A DNA stretch of 64,000 nt from Pelobates cultripes (taxonomy: Eukaryota > Chordata > Amphibia > Anura > Pelobatidae): contig OW240917.1 of the NCBI GenBank assembly GCA_933207985.1, positions 95,980,356 through 96,044,355 of the forward strand. Direction: 5' to 3'. Shown here piece by piece: positions 12,701 to 25,662 of this stretch. Both the position numbers and the translations under genes were made by a program. Position 1 is the stretch's first letter, and every line of letters starts with the position of its first letter. Under the pieces are notes generated by a model. The model saw only the letters and a list, made by a program, of their open reading frames with translations, did no database searches and was not told the DNA's origin.

Positions 12701-13303
12701 CTAAATATATTTAAGTGCATGCATGTTTTGGGGTATATCTACTAAACAGTAATTTTATTTCTTTTCTATTTGGGCAGTGAAGTTTCCCTTTAAAAGAATA
12801 CACCAAACTGCACACTTCCTATTCTTTATTTGATGTATTTTCTAGATAGTGTGTTTAAAACAAATAAACAACCAATCCCAAATATTGAAAACCAAATCAG
12901 CTTTAGCTTAGTTATGTGGTTTGGTGTAAAGATCATGTCCCTGTAGTCTCATTGCTCAATTTTCTGTCATACAAGAGTTAAATGACTTTTAGAATTATGC
13001 ATTAAAGTGATTTATTGACAATTCAAAGTGAATTTAAGGCGACTTTCCAATTTTAGACAAACTGGAAGCATAGCTTAATTGGAGAATTTTTTTCAATTCA
13101 GTTATTTTGGCCTTACATTTGAAATTAACTTTGATTAACAGCCTTGATTTTACTTTGATTTCCAATCAATTCTCATTTTAATTAAATAAGACACCCAGAC
13201 ATGCAGAATACATAATTTCCATGAATAACTCACCACATAACATCCTAATTACCATTACAATAATATACTTGAATATGCAGATATAGAAAACAGATATAAT
13301 TCG
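12701..13303. other. AT-rich DNA, no gene seen
   Basis: No supported feature was seen. Confidence 0.5.
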
Positions 13304-13797
13304 TATCTTGTAATACCTTTTTTATTGGACTAACACAGGTTTGATTGAAAATAGAAAACATTCTTGCAGAGGGTCGTAAATATCTTTCTGAAGATCAGAG
13401 TGAGAGGGATAAAAAAAAAAAATCAGACAGTGCAGAAGATGGTACACTTTATACACACACACATATATACGCAAACACATGAACACATACATACAGATAA
13501 ACACATACATACATGCACATGAACTCATAACCACAAATATAAATGCACAGTCACATATATTAGCATACATGCATAAGAGTATGGGAAAGCATAGGTCTAC
13601 ACATAGTACTTCATATATTGATAGAATAAACATATTGGGGTGCTTTTTAAAGTGTTCATACATATGACAGAACAGTAAGATAATGTGGGGAATTGTTCAT
13701 GTAAACTGTTGGTTGTGGGATAGGAAACCCAAATCAATATTTAGTAATCTATTATTGCTGTTAAACAATTTGATCATTCTGGCTTCAAAAGGACTAC
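13304..13797 (-). repeat. Inverted copy of the Penelope 3' end (pLTR-like)
   Basis: Read on the minus strand, 13575-13790 closely matches the plus-strand 3' end of the Penelope element at 15475-15685. The match includes the last codons, GATCAAATTGTTTAACAGCAA, and the following 3' UTR. The inverted copy continues further, to TGTTAGTCCAATAAAAAAGG at about 13310-13335, which the downstream end lacks. Penelope-like elements commonly carry a terminal repeat in direct or inverted orientation at the 5' end. Confidence 0.75.
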
Positions 13798-15550
13798 ATA
13801 AAATAAGGGGACAGACAATTTTTAGATGACAAATATTATAGAAAACTAAATGAAGACCCCCACCAATGAATATACAATACAACTAGGGAGCTCATTAAAT
13901 CCTTCCATGAGAATTTGCATCTAGAACTGCAATCACTCATACCAACTAATCCCTACATGGGCACTTTTTATATGCTTCCCAAAAATCCACAAAGCAGGTA
14001 ATCCTGGAAGACCCATTATTACAGGAATGGGAACTCTCACAAAAAAGATCAGGACTGGTAGAAAATACCCTAAAACCTGTAGTCACCAACACCAACAGCT
14101 TCATAAAAGACACAACCGACTTCCTTAACAAACTCAACCAAATCACCAATCTCCCTGCTAACACCATCCTTGTAACCATGGATGTGGAATCTCTGTACAG
14201 CAACATTCCACATACTGATGGCATCAATGCTTGCTTCCATTTCCTCTCTAACGCAGACAACCAATAATACTGCCCCCGAATTATCGCAGAACTGGCACTA
14301 TTCAACCTCACACATAATTATTTCAGTTTTAACAATGAGGTTTACCTACAAACCATGGGCACTGCTGTGGGCACTAAGATGGCACCCCAATATGCTAATC
14401 TGTTTATGGCAGATCTTGAACAGAGATTCCTAGAAATACAGCACATCAAACGATACAAATATTATCACTCTGTTGATGATATCTTCATAATTTAGACTGA
14501 AAGCAAAGAAAACCTGATACAGTTCAATGACACTTTTAATGCATTCCATCCATCAATCAAACTAAAAAATGGAATATTCCACTAGATCTGTGAATTTTAT
14601 GGACACCACTGTGACATGTAACAATGGCACAATCCCCACCTCGGTTTACAGAAAACCCATAGACAGGTGCAGTTACCTTCACTGCTCTAGCTTCCACCTC
14701 TCCCATACTAAACAGGGCGTCATCTACAGCCAAGTCACTAGGTACCATCGCATATGCTTTGATCCTAATGACCATAATTCCCATCTAAATGTACTCTCCC
14801 AATCTATGAGACAGGCTACAAACCAAAGACTATTACCAAACAAATCAACTTGGCTGTAATAACTCCACACACACGCCTGCTAGAGTACAGAGAGAAAAAA
14901 ATATCTACAAGATGGCCACTTGTGGTCATCTACAACCCAGCTCTTGAGGAAATACGGAAAATAATTAAAGACCTACAACCAATGTTAATAGAAAATGAGA
15001 CTCTGAAAAATTTTTTCACTGAAACACCCATTTCGGCCTTCAGACAACCACCAAACTACCCAAAAAAATTAACCAACAGGAAGCTACCCACTGATAGAAA
15101 GAATAAAGAAAATGGGACCAGTCAATGCAAAAAAACTTGCTGAAAACTGTGTCAGCTCATATGCACAGACAACCACAGCCACACTCGACAATAAAACCTA
15201 CAGCATTAAAGGTTCATACTCCTGCACATCCAGCAATGTCGTATACATGATTCAATACACCAAATGCCACCTAGGATGATTCATTGGGGAAACCACCCAG
15301 CAATTAAATGGCAAAATGAATATGCACAGACACTCCATTAAACACCACAAAGAAAGATCGTAATGCACTCCTGTGGGACACCACTTTACCCAGCCTGGTC
15401 ACTCAATGAAAGACCTAAAAACCAAAGTACTGAAAGGGTTTTTTTTAAAAAACAAGAGAGAAAAACTTTTGCTGCAAGAATGATCAAATTGTTTAACAGC
15501 AAAAATAGAGGACTAAATGTTGATTTGGGTTTCCTGTCCCACTACTAAAA
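13798..15550 (+). pseudogene. Penelope-like element: reverse transcriptase plus GIY-YIG endonuclease, 5'-truncated and decayed
   Basis: The plus strand carries the Penelope RT blocks in order. They are a YYRKLNEDP-like block at about 13830, PKIHKAGNPGRPIITG at about 13975-14030, SFIKDTTDFL then MDVESLYSNIPHTDGI at about 14095-14225, and GTAVGTKMAPQYANLFMADLE at about 14350-14415. VDDIFII follows at about 14470, and FMDTTV and KPIDR blocks after that. A GIY-YIG nuclease follows, with VYMIQYTKCHLG, a damaged FIGETTQQL and HRHSIKHHK at about 15240-15355. Damage includes a stop after NADNQ, a TAG after VDDIFII, a TGA inside the nuclease and several frameshifts. The tyrosine before the catalytic VDD is also displaced. 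The N-terminus is missing at the junction with the inverted repeat. It cannot encode a working protein. Confidence 0.85.
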
Positions 15551-17595
15551 CTTTACATGAACAATTCCCCACAGTATCTTACTGTTCTGTCATATGTATC
15601 AACACTTTAAAACGCACACCAATATGTTTATACTATCAATATACAAACTACTATGTGTAGACCTATGCTTTCCCATACCCATAAGCGGCGCGTCTCACCG
15701 GAAGTGACGTCACGTAATAGGAATAGGAAGCCGGAAGGAAAGGGAGACGACATAATGTGAAACGTTGGCTTAGAATATATCTAGAAATATGTGGAAAAAT
15801 CTGTCTATATTTTAATTTTTAATCATCCATGTACTAATGAAATTAATTATAGTAAGCAGCAAAGCAAAAAGAGAATACAAAATATACGAAAAACTTGTGG
15901 AAAAATTGAATCAATATTTGATTATAGTGGATGGGTGATGACCCTACCATTGCTTAGTTTTTGATGCTTGAAATGTGCTTTCTCATCATAAACTAGACAC
16001 AAATAATAAACTCTGTAATGAATAATGTCTTTCAACAAAGACAAAAAACTGTTATCATCGTAGAACCTTCGGGGAAGAACAAGTCTATTTTTTTCTAATT
16101 GATAAAACAGCAGGTCTATAATAACCATATGGGTTGTAATTTTGACAAAGACAAGGGAAGCATTGTCAGCATTGTAAAACTAATAGGGTAGGTGATGTGG
16201 ATCAATTTATGTCGTCCTTGACTTTCTGCTTCTGTTAGAATACTGAAAGATCATTAGCTGCCTCAAGAGACATGCCTGATTAATGGGTTTTGTTAAACAA
16301 AAGATGTGAGGTTAAGCGTGATCAGAAATTATGAAGAACTGTATGTTCCAAAGAGTAATCCTACTTTCAAAAATGAGTGTGAGTTTATTCTCTCAGTTCT
16401 AATCAGCATAATTATGTTTTCTCTCAGTAGAGACAAAGACTAGAAGAAAGTCCGCAATGTGGCCTTAAGACCCAAAGACCAAGAAGCATTAGTGCTAAGC
16501 ATGCAGTCAAAGCTAGTACACATAATTTTTTGAAACCTAGTAAACTGTTACTAAAAAGCACATTTGAAAGATTATTTGGTAACATTCACTAACCTCTATC
16601 GGAAAGGTACCATGACTTAAAGTGGCAGTGCCAGTAACAATTTAACTGTAATAAACATTTGATCTGGTAGTGTTTCTATGTGGAGAAACTCATCTTGGAA
16701 TTGTATCTTAATTTGCAATCCCTCAGTAACCGTAACTGCTATAAAAAAGCGATATAGAACATATTGATGTGTGCAAAAAAATTCTTAATTTTAATAAAGT
16801 GAGCAGATTTAAAAATTATAAGCAGAAAATAAGCACAGTTTTTATCTGCTACATGTACTATAATTCAGAGACAGTTTCTAATCACAGTTGCATTTAGATA
16901 TATGTGGAATTGTAGTGAATTATTTCAACAGGCTGAAAGAAATGTGGTTTTATTTGTACCCTTGACTGCCTAATATGCCTTCTGACCATAGACAGGTTAT
17001 CAGTAATGTATCTTTAGGCACCTGCCTATGGCTCAGAGATTAGACAGAGGTTAAATCATGAGTTTGCTTGGCCCTCTTCACCATACCTATGTGATGAATT
17101 AAAGGTGACCAAAACTGGTAACCATCCTACAGTCATTTGAGTTCTTAATCTTACTCTGCTCCTGCAGACTCGTTCTCAGAATTAGCTCATGAGATACATT
17201 TAAAAGCAAATATGTTGTTTTTCCATTACTAAAAAGTAGACACAACATTATTTGAAATCTAAACATGGTCTGTGCTATGTGAGCATAGCAATACATTTGT
17301 GAAAATGAATACACATACTTTTATATGGACTTTTATATGGAGCCATCAAAACAATACTTACATATTCCAAATCATTGTAAAACTGATTGTTGAAATATTG
17401 CAAACTATAGACTATCTATCAAGAACTCTTATTGATGAGGGAAAATAAATACTTTATTATGTTCCGATGTAAAAACATGGCAAAGATGAAATATGGTAGA
17501 AGACATGCAGCACATGGCCTTACATTTGTTGACCTGAAAAACACGTGAATTTCAACTAGTACCATGGCTAAGCATCAGATTTTCAAGTTATGAAA
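15551..17595. other. Penelope 3' UTR, then AT-rich DNA with no gene
   Basis: 15551-15685 is the element's 3' UTR, duplicated in inverse at 13575-13690. A short GC-richer patch at 15685-15745 holds GTGACGTCAC, a perfect palindrome, with nothing else to interpret. The remainder shows no supported feature. Confidence 0.55.
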
Positions 17596-17650
17596 TATTA
17601 TTATTTTATTATTTATATAGTGCCATCACATTCCATAGCGCTGAATATGA
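17596..17650 (-). repeat. Tail fragment of a dispersed frog repeat
   Basis: ATTATTTATATAGTGCC followed by ATTCCATAGCGCTG is the reverse complement of a CAGCGC...ATATAAATAAT tail found on many amphibian interspersed repeats. A second copy lies at 52965-53035. Confidence 0.5.
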
Positions 17651-19470
17651 GTTCTATGATAGCTTGTTATCAGAGGTGTGAATGACAAAGGTATGTTTGA
17701 CAGTTGTATAAGGGGTAGTGGTGTGAGTATCCAGGTGTGATATGTGTGACTACCAGAAGTGTTACAAAGGCTTACGTACCAGAGATTATAGTAGCAGACA
17801 AGTGAAATACATCTTTATTAGTATATTCTTTGGAATTCCAATAGTTTTAAAATGCATATTTATTGTTAAAAGTAGGCGATACATTATTTTAACATTTAAG
17901 TGCAATATGTACTGTATAAAAAAGGACAATGACAACACAGTAGCACATTACACATAATGCATAGGGTTTTTTTTTGGGGGGGGGGGGGTTTATGATTTGA
18001 TAAACCAGATTGTGTTTGGCATATAATATGGCTCTAAAGATCTATTCCTGTTTCTCCCTGTGAAAACACAGATTGCACAATGTTGTACGTGTAACATTTC
18101 ACTCATGCTAGATGATGTTTTTTTTTGAAGGGCAGCTACACAAACAATTTGCAGGGGTTAATGATCTATGGAAGCATAGTAATAGGCAGATTGATGTTAC
18201 ATTTAGAAGCATTTCAACACAGGAAAGTAATATTTGGTATCCTCAAGGGGAGGATTCATTTTTTTCATATCAATGTCTTCTAGTCATTGTCTTGCAGTAA
18301 ATTTATAGTAAAAACATCATGAAATCAATGTTTTAATTTGGTCCAATGCCACAGTCATGTAGAGGGTAAAAAGGAATGGTTAAATGTGTCTATCATGTGT
18401 CTATCTTGTGTCTATGCTTCAATCAGCCTTTCCCTTGAAATCCTTCTTTTAGCAGAGTATACATTATTTGAGCTAAAAGGTATCTGAACTATAAATTCAA
18501 CTTCTATAAATTAGAGGTTAAGTGCTAAAGAGTAAAAAAAATGTCCCTCTCGAGTTATTTCTTTCTCTGCAAGCAGTAATGATGTATTGTGATATGGTAT
18601 ATCTGAACACAACTCGTCTCTATATGATGGACACAACAAATGGATTTGTCACCTGTGACAACTAATTACTCAAGTAATCTGCCAGTTACGATCAGTGAAT
18701 ATTGGTAATCTTTTCTTTATTATTTCTTCACAGTAGGCCAGAAATGCACAAGCAGTGGCAAAAGAGAGGAAAACAAAGACAATGTAATAAATACTTTGGA
18801 AAAAAGCTGGAGAGAGGAAAAGCACAATGGATCGTATGGGACAACGTGACAAAAGAAGATAGCAAATAAGAAAATCTAAAAGGAATATGTAGGGAACAGA
18901 TCCATGGTGAAATGTTTGCTGTATACATAGCTGAGTATGCATAATTTTATCCAATTATGGGGAATCCTTTGTAATGAGTAGCTTCAATAAAATAAAAATA
19001 GGGTGTATTGTCCAGTATAAATAAATAACTATGTAAACTAAATCATCCCTTGTAGAGATCACATTATAAATAGGAAAGCCATGTCTTTGAAATATGTTTT
19101 CCATGTAACTACCATTTCTTTAATGGATCATAATATTCTCAATTGACTCAATACCTACTTTCAGTAAATTGAATATGAAAAACTATTTCAGACAATTTTG
19201 CTATATTAGTATATTAATTCCTTCTCATCATATGGCTAGTTTGGCCATATCAATAGTTTTAGTCACCTTTTTATTGCTTATTATATGTCTTATTGATTTG
19301 GTAATTTAATATAGCAGTACAATTAACATTTATTTAGATTAAATGCATTCATGTTAGAACTATAATGTAGTACAAAGCAAACCCATAAAAAATATACAAA
19401 GAGAAAAGAATGCAAAAGCATGTAGCAAACAATCTTCTGCTTGATTTTTTCCAATGATGCAACATACTAG
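17651..19470. other. AT-rich DNA, no gene seen
   Basis: A T9-G11 homopolymer junction lies at about 17968-17990. No supported gene or element was found. Confidence 0.5.
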
Positions 19471-19525
19471 ATCTGGGGCGTCCAACATGTGGCCCACGGC
19501 CGAATGCGGCCAGCCTAACATAGTA
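19471..19525. mobile_element. hAT MITE fragment
   Basis: GGGGCGTCCAACATGTGGCCCACGGCCGAATGCGGCC-type sequence matches the GGGGTGTCCAAC-TGCGGCCC ends of vertebrate hAT MITEs. The copy stops abruptly, and no target duplication is visible. Confidence 0.5.
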
Positions 19526-22342
19526 ACTAGATGGAAGCATTCTATAGTAGAACACTACACAAGTATGAATTTGCAGGTCTGTGATCACTACCGTTGTGTA
19601 ATAATAGTAACATAATGAAGGACATATGAAAACCAGTTATTCGAAATGGCTGTTCACAGTTCAGTTAATAAAAGTAATATGATTTTAAATACACTCATAT
19701 TTACTAGATCAATACACTAGGAAATATTAATATTGCAAGTGCAAAAGCTTATTTTTAATAAGTGCACTGCAGTAAACCTGCTATGTTAAAAAAAATAAAA
19801 ATAATGCAAGGTATTTAAGCATTAAGACAGCAGGTATATAGTTAATTCAATTGTTTTGCCGAATAACTTATTTAGAACAAAGAAAATTGCTATGTGGCAT
19901 CTGGGTTAAGTTCATTCAACACTCAAGCCATCAGTTTGAGATATATGGCTTATGATAACATTCCATTTATCTTAAAACTGGCTTGACGGTTCTCACGAGG
20001 AAGAGGATCAGTTTCCATGCAATTGCATTTAATGACAAAAAGAACCCAGTTCGGTTACAATCAGCTCCCTCACAACCTTTTAATAAAACAGTTGTTTACT
20101 ATGGGTATTTTTTTTATAGACAATTTCAGTTCAGCATAGTTAAAAGAGAAATAAAGGAGTCAATCTATTAGCAAATCACACGGTCATAATATTAAGGAAG
20201 GGTTGCTTACATTTCTTTCATATGTAGAAAAGCAGTGTGGCTTTAAAATAGCTTTTGCCATGGCAAAGGCTTGTGTTGAGCACCAAACATTTCATTTGTC
20301 ATAGACATTACTTGAGAAACAATGACAAAAGTAAATCTCGATCTCAGCATGACAGTATTATACCTTAGCTATTTATGGTCCCCAGGGCTTGTTTTTAACG
20401 TTCAAAGAATAAATTAACCACATTTTACAAACAAGAGAATGGCATTTCTGTCAATTACATTGACAGGAGGGGAAAGCAACACATTTTTATTGAATTCCGC
20501 CTAGTATTGTACATTAGTTCACAATCACTTTTATGATGAACTGTTAATGTTGGTATACAATAAACCTTGGCTGTAAATCTGAAGCTTGTTAGAATGGTAA
20601 TAGATTTTTCTAGACAAGCTGAAAATCAGTATCTAATACACTAACTGCTCCATCTCTTAATGTCTATACTTTTCCAGGCACAAAAACACACCACTTGTTA
20701 ACTCCCAAAGACGTGTGAGAAAGAAACACGCCATACAAAAAAATACTAAAAATAGCAAGCGTACAAGGTTTTACATGATTTGATATGCAAGAATGTTGGT
20801 TTGTTTGTTTTAATCACGCTTTATCAGCTCTCAGTAAACATGGAAGTGTTAATATTGGTGTAATGTTACACATTTGAAAACCTAAGAATTTTCATGGTTT
20901 TTATTTTAGGATCCATATGTGACACTTGAATATTAGTCTTCGTTATGGTAAGTTTTTGTTCCTATCTGTCCAAAATATTTTTAACTCTGACAATGTAAGG
21001 AGGAGATGTCCTATTTGTTACAGTTTCAGCCAATCCTTCTTTACTAGAAAGAAGAATAGTAAATAAGAGTTATGTAGATCTGGGGATTGATAAAGTTTCA
21101 AGTTTCTAATATGAGGAAGAGGTGATTAATGTTGTATGAAAGCTACACTCAATACAAAGGAACATACAGTTACCAGTAAATCGGCCTTAAAATGTCAAAG
21201 GATAATCTAGTAGCAGAACAAAACACTGTTCTCAGCCTCCAGAGGTGTAGTAACATATGAACTTGTGCACAATTGCATCCAATCAGAAGAAATGATGAAA
21301 AATACTAGACACAACCAAAAACAACACCCGAATGTGTATATAATGCACATCAAAGGAAATAAAGTGTAACATGGAAACTATGACTGAAACAACCGGTAAG
21401 CACTGGATAGCGGGTCACAGACAGAAGATTCATATCAACACTACAAGCACAGGTAACCCTAAACTCTAATGAAAACACTTTCACCTAGTATTATAACTAC
21501 TTTCATGTACTGAGAAGGCATAGCTAGATAGAAGTTGTCATATTGTGATTGAAGCCTTATTGATAGCAATTAAATTACAGCATATCTTCGAACCCTGCCT
21601 TATGCAAGATATGTGATTCTAATAATCAAATCTCTCATTTGGCAAGAGAACTGACGAAAAGAAAAACAGTTATTAAACTAGCAAGCAAAAGAGGAATTAA
21701 TATATATATATTTTGTTTCTGAAACATAAACAAATAGTAAATACAACTTTATGTAACAAATCTACAGCTCTAAACCTACATAGCATATATGCCTGTAACA
21801 GATGTTCAAGCACCTGTCATATGTGCTGGTGTTTTACTTTCCTTTCCTATTTTTACTCCCCTGGGTATTTTGCAATGACTAAAATTATTCAAGTTTTATA
21901 AACTAGAAGTGCACATTAACATTCTATTCTATGGACCCTGGAGCGGTATAATGAGTTTCTCAGAAATTTACATTATAGACATGTCGCGAGGTATACTGAA
22001 AATATGGTTAGAATATTAATATATATAGTACATATTATAATTAATAAAACATATATATATATATATATAATAAAAGGTAAAAAAGAAAAATACAAATCTT
22101 TAAAATCGGACAGACATTTAGGTGAAAAAAAATAGGGATGGGCAGACCTCTCTGTTTTGAGATTGTATACATTTCGCTATTGATTAGATATTCCAATAAC
22201 ATTAGGAGGATTTTTAGAATGTAGTAAACAAAAAAGTTCTAAAAGTGACATTGTCACATTGGATTCCAATGGAAGCAGCATTAACATATTATTTATTTTC
22301 TATGGGGATTTCAACATATCTAGAACTTATGTCTTCACTTAT
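19526..22342. other. AT-rich DNA, no gene seen
   Basis: A (TA)n tract lies at about 22050-22070. No protein domain or repeat end was recognised. Confidence 0.5.
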
Positions 22343-22690
22343 CAGTGGCATACATACCACGGCCACAGGGGTCGCAGCTGCGGCCAGGCCCTGTCACTCC
22401 AGGGGGCCCTGCGACCAGGTGCCCACCGCCATATGTTGTGGCCCAGGGCCGCACGTTCAAGGGGCCCATCGGGTGGCCCATGCTGTTAGGGCCACCCGAT
22501 AGACATGAATTTGATAAAAACACAGCTGGGAGGAAGTGACTGCCCGTCACTACTCCCAGCTATCAGCGAGAGCCCGCGTGGGAGGAAGGAGAGGGAGTCA
22601 GAGTGGGAACTCTGACTCCCACCAGCCTGAGCCACCACTGGAACCTAGGAAAAATCACCCTCCTGCACCTAAAAAGTAGGAAACAGTAGG
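22343..22690. mobile_element. GC-rich hAT-like non-autonomous fragment
   Basis: The segment opens CAGTGGCATACATACCACGG and is strongly GC-rich against an AT-rich background. It carries ATCGGGTGGCC...GGCCACCCGAT, which also occurs in the right arm of the hAT element at 1176-3080. A partner terminus and a repeat of the preceding TCACTTAT were not found. The right limit is approximate. Confidence 0.55.
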
Positions 22691-22822
22691 GTGACTTAAA
22701 CATTTTGTATATGTGTGTATTTGTTTGTATGTATTTAGAAACATAGAATGTGACGGCAGATAAGAACCATTCGGCCCATCTAGTCTGCCCAATTTTCTAA
22801 ATACGTTCATTAGTCCCTAGCC

Positions 22823-24145
22823 TTATCTTATAGTAAGGAAAGCCTTATGCCTATCCCACGCATGCTTAAACACCTTTACTGTGTTAACCTCTACCACTTC
22901 AACTGGAAGGCTATTCCACGCATCCACTACCCTCTCAGTAAAGTAATACTTTCTGATATTATTTTTAAACCTTTGTCCCTCTAATTTAAGACTATGTCCT
23001 CTTGTTGTGGTAGTTTTTCTTCTTTTAAATATAGTCTCCTCCTTTACTGTGTTGATTCCCTTTATATATTTAAATGTTTCTATCATATCCCCCCTGTCTC
23101 GTCTTTCCTCCAAGCTACACATGTTAAGATCCTTTAACCTTTCCTGGTAAGTTTTATCCCGCAATCCATGAACCAGTTTAGTAGCCCTTCTCTGAACCCT
23201 CTCTAAGGTATCAATATCCTTCTGAAGATACGGTCTCCAGTACTGTGTACAATACTCCAAGTGAGGTCTCACCAGTGTTCTGTACAATGGCATAAGCACT
23301 TCCCTCTTTCTACTGCTAATACCTCTCCCTATACAACCAAGCATTCTGCTAGCATTTCCTGCTGCTCTATTACATTGTCTGCCTACCTTTAAGTCATCAG
23401 AAATAATCACCCCTAAATCCCTTTCCTCATATGTTGAGGTTAGGACTCTATCAAATATTCTGTACTCTGACCTTGGGTTTTTACATCCAAGATGCATTAT
23501 CTTGCACTTATCGACATTAAATGTCAGTTGCCACAATTCTGACCATTTTTCTAGTTTACCTAAATCATTTGCAATTTGGCTTATCCCTCCTGGAACATCA
23601 ACCCTGTTACATATCTTAGTATCATCAGCAAAAAGACATACCTTACCTTCAAGACCTTCTGCAATATCACTAATAAAAATATTAAAGAGAATGGGTCCAA
23701 GTACAGATCCCTGAGGTACCCCACTGGTGACAAGTCCAAGCTTCGAATATATTCCATTAACTACAACCCTCTGTTGCCTGTCACTCAGCCACTGCCTTAC
23801 CCATTCAACAATATTGGAATCCAAACTTAAAGATTGCAGTTTATTGATAAGCCTTCTATGTGCAACAGTGTCAAAAGCCTTACTGAAATCTAGGTAAGCA
23901 ATGTCTACTGCACCACCCTGATCTATAATTTTAGTTACCCAATCAAAAAAATCAATAAGATTAGTTTGGCATGATCTCCCTGAAGTAAACCCATGTTGTC
24001 TCTGATCTTGAAATCCATGTGTTTTTAGATGTTCATCAATCCTAGCCTTTAACATGGTTTCCATCACTTTCCCCACTACTGAAATAAGGCTTACTGGCCT
24101 ATAGTTGCCCAACTCCTCCCTATTACCTTTCTTGTGAATGGGCAC
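22823..24145 (-). CDS. CR1-type reverse transcriptase, uninterrupted ORF2 C-terminal part
   Basis: This 440-residue frame holds a complete non-LTR reverse transcriptase core. NYRPVSLISVVGKVME is at about 14-29, AYLDFSKAFDTV at about 83-94 with the first catalytic aspartate, SGVPQGSVLGPILFNIF at about 141-157 and FADD at 172-175. The C-terminal region carries LGVIIS, HLEYC..YW and WNSLPVEVV, all typical of CR1/Jockey-group ORF2. The first residues (PIHKKGNREELG) are internal to the family protein, so this is a surviving open segment and not a whole gene. A TAG lies a few codons upstream at about 24165. The enzyme would reverse-transcribe its own RNA at a nicked target. Without the endonuclease in frame this copy is probably inactive. 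Confidence 0.9.
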   Translation of the reverse strand: MPIHKKGNREELGNYRPVSLISVVGKVMETMLKARIDEHLKTHGFQDQRQHGFTSGRSCQTNLIDFFDWVTKIIDQGGAVDIAYLDFSKAFDTVAHRRLINKLQSLSLDSNIVEWVRQWLSDRQQRVVVNGIYSKLGLVTSGVPQGSVLGPILFNIFISDIAEGLEGKVCLFADDTKICNRVDVPGGISQIANDLGKLEKWSELWQLTFNVDKCKIMHLGCKNPRSEYRIFDRVLTSTYEERDLGVIISDDLKVGRQCNRAAGNASRMLGCIGRGISSRKREVLMPLYRTLVRPHLEYCTQYWRPYLQKDIDTLERVQRRATKLVHGLRDKTYQERLKDLNMCSLEERRDRGDMIETFKYIKGINTVKEETIFKRRKTTTTRGHSLKLEGQRFKNNIRKYYFTERVVDAWNSLPVEVVEVNTVKVFKHAWDRHKAFLTIR

Positions 24146-25600
24146 AACATTTGCTATCTTTTGGGACTACTCCTGTTAACAATGATTGGTTAAATAAATC
24201 TGTTAATGGTTTTGCTAGTACACCACTAAGCTCTTTTAATGGTTTTGGTGTATTCCATCAGGTCCCAATGACTTATTTGTCTTTACTTTTGACAGTTGAA
24301 ATAAAACCTCTTCCTCAGTAAACTCACGTGTAATAAATGACTAATTTATCCTTTTTCTCAACTGAGGTCCCTTTCCTTCATTTTCATCTGTAAATACAGA
24401 ACAAAAATATTCATTGAGGCAGCCAGCTAGACCTTTATCCTCTTCTACATACCTTCCTTCTTTTGTTTTTAATCTAATTAACCCTTGTTTTACTTTTCTT
24501 TTCTCATTTATGTATCTAAAAAATGTTTTATCCCCCTTTTTTACTGACTGTGCTATTTTCTCTTCTGTGTGTGATTTGGAAGATCTCATAACTTGCTTAG
24601 TCTCTTTCTGCCTACTCTTATAGATTATTCTGCCTTCCTCACTCTGGGTTTTTTTTATAATTACTAAATGCTAACTTTTAGTTTTTTACTATTTTGGCCA
24701 CATCTGTGGAGTACCACAGTGGTTTCTTGAATTTTTAGATTTTACTGACAAGCCTAATGCAATTTTCTGTTGCCTTCAGTAGTGCAACTTTTAAATAATC
24801 CCATTTCTCTTGGACTCCATTTAAATTGCTCCAGTCTGATAATGACTCCTTTACACATATTCTAATTTTAGAAAAGTCTGTTTTTCTAAAGTCTAAAACT
24901 TTTGTTTTTGTGTGGTGTGACTCAGTCACTGTTCTTATATTAAACCACACTGACTGATAATCACTGGATCCTAAACTTTCACCTACAGTAATATCTAATA
25001 CCAAATCTCCATTTGTTAACCCTAAATCTAGTATGGCCTCTTTACGAGTTGGCTCCTCAATGACTTGTTTTAGAGACTATCCCAGTAGGGAGTTTAGAAT
25101 ATGTGCGCTCCTGGCACGAGCAGCTATTTTTGTTTTCCAATTCACATCAGGAAGATTAAAGTCACCCATGATGATAACTTCCCCCTTCATTGACATTTTA
25201 GCTATTTCCTCAACTAGTAGATTATCTAACTCTTCCATTTGTCCTGGGGGCCTATAAATCACACCTACACGAGTTACTGTGTGATTACCAAATTCTAACG
25301 TAACCCAAACAGACTCTATGTTCGCCTCACTAACTTTTATTATCCCAGATTTTATGCTATCCTTCACATACTGGGCCACCCTCCCCTTTCTTGCCTTCCC
25401 TGTCTTTTCTATAAAGAGTACCCTGGTATTGCTATGTCCCAGTCATTTTTCTCATGATAACATGTCTCAGTAACAGCGACTAAATCTACCCTATCAGTTG
25501 CCATTAGTGCCACAAGTTCATGGATTGTATTCCCTAAATTGCGAGCATTTGTAGACATGACTCTAAGCTTATCATTTTTTTAACACACTTGCTACAGGCA
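24146..25600 (-). pseudogene. CR1 ORF2 N-terminal half: APE endonuclease and linker, frameshifted
   Basis: On the minus strand the region begins with STNARNLGNTIHELVALM and VAVTETC at about 25550-25460, the start of an APE-type endonuclease. It continues in the 25379-25077 frame with GVIYRPPG and the catalytic-block signature GDFNLPDVNW. The 25004-24735 frame carries the LGSSDYQSVWFNI block (SDH in active enzymes, here SDY). The 24589-24341 frame carries the basic linker FFRYINEKRK that precedes the RT. At least four frame breaks or stops separate these parts, and the histidine of the SDH motif is replaced by tyrosine. It is non-functional as it stands. Confidence 0.8.
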
Positions 25601-25662
25601 ACTTCTGTCCTTGTTTTGGGGGACAATTGGATTGATGTTTTATCACCCAGTTGCCCCCCCTC

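Noticed and set aside
15690..15745. GC-rich patch with GTGACGTCAC as a CRE-like promoter
   Set aside because: No transcript or gene lies downstream; a single palindrome in repeat-derived DNA is not enough.
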